A stretch of DNA of 36,139 nt from Actinoplanes oryzae (lineage in GTDB: Bacteria; Actinomycetota; Actinomycetes; Mycobacteriales; Micromonosporaceae), in NCBI RefSeq assembly GCF_030757795.1, contig NZ_JAUQWH010000087.1, forward strand, positions 1-36,139, read 5' to 3'. The translations under genes and the position numbers were made by a program. The notes under the pieces are model-generated. The model saw nothing but the letters and a program-made list of their open reading frames with translations, ran no database searches and was not told the origin of the DNA. The first letter of the stretch is position 1, and each line of letters opens with the position of its first letter. Below are positions 35,845 to 36,139 of this stretch, piece after piece.

Positions 35845-36139
35845 TCAGGCCGCGGGGTTGACGGCCGGGTCGGTGATCCCGCCGGCCTCGACGCCCCACT
35901 TGGCGAGGATCGTCTTGTACGTGCCGTCCGCGATCAGCGCCTCGAGGGCGCCCTCGATCGCGCCGCCGAACTCCGTCTGGTCCTTCGGCAGCACGTACCC
36001 GTACGGGGCCGAGTCGTAGATCTCCCCGGCCAGGGCCAGCTGACCGTTGGTCTGCTTCACCGCGTACGCGCAGACCGGCGAGTCGGCCAGCATCGCCTCG
36101 TCCTTGCCGGAGACGACCGCGTTGGTGGCGTCCGCCTGC
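35845..36139 (-). CDS. Amino-acid ABC transporter substrate-binding protein (5' end beyond window)
   Basis: The C-terminal 97 codons of a family-3 solute-binding protein. VSGKDEAMLADSPVCAYAV, YGYVLPKD and FGGAIEGALEALIADGTYKTILAKWGVEAGGI match the second lobe and end of such proteins. The N-terminus and signal peptide are outside the window. It is first of three genes in the operon and captures the amino acid outside the membrane. Confidence 0.88.
   Translation of the reverse strand, partial: QADATNAVVSGKDEAMLADSPVCAYAVKQTNGQLALAGEIYDSAPYGYVLPKDQTEFGGAIEGALEALIADGTYKTILAKWGVEAGGITDPAVNPAA

Overview
The window is about 36 kb of chromosome from a high-GC, mycothiol-producing, sporulation-type actinobacterium. 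WhiA, a mycothiol-dependent DinB-fold enzyme, a CoaE-GrpB fusion, many GTG/TTG starts and TANNNT -10 boxes placed 6-8 nt before start codons all point there. Gene order and protein character suggest Micromonosporaceae, Actinoplanes-like; this is inference, because no database could be searched. I saw no rRNA, tRNA, insertion sequence, prophage or CRISPR array.

Layout. 1-5789 (minus): uvrC, then the rapZ-yvcK-whiA operon with GTGA stop/start coupling (whiA leaves the left edge). 6125-12000 (minus): a Tat-type Rieske lipoprotein, uvrA, a polytopic GT-C-like membrane protein and rsgA with a possible short leader ORF. 13183-15361 (plus): a mycothiol-dependent isomerase-family enzyme, a metallo-beta-lactamase-fold hydrolase and a ClpP-fold protein lacking its catalytic triad. 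16019-17459 (minus): a divergent second ribosomal protein L11 and a lytic transglycosylase. 17620-21082: typA (plus) facing terC (minus), the latter behind a yybP-ykoY manganese riboswitch. 21578-25538: a two-domain acetyltransferase, a Nudix hydrolase and uvrB. 25820-28659 (minus): coaE-grpB and rpsA. 29027-30384 (plus): a methyltransferase and the DUF2945/DUF3140 pair behind a SigB-like promoter. 30644-36139 (minus): an ArsR repressor, polA, and a polar amino-acid ABC transporter leaving the right edge.

Two signals stand out. First, uvrA, uvrB, uvrC and polA are scattered over 28 kb, yet each has TGTC-N12-TANNNT immediately upstream. This is the form of the mycobacterial RecA-independent DNA-damage promoter used by PafBC. 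The other leaderless-type promoters I examined here lack the TGTC element. Excision repair and repair synthesis thus look like one regulon. Second, GC-rich tandem repeats occur at about a dozen places. Those inside genes (yvcK, uvrC twice, an acetyltransferase) have units of 15, 24, 39 and 21 bp, all multiples of three; intergenic units are 18, 22, 26, 30 and 31 bp. Other notable items are the L11 paralogue without the proline-rich thiopeptide/RelA-factor loop, the dead ClpP, the rsgA leader ORF, and a TTA codon at position 5 of yvcK directly upstream of the sporulation regulator whiA.
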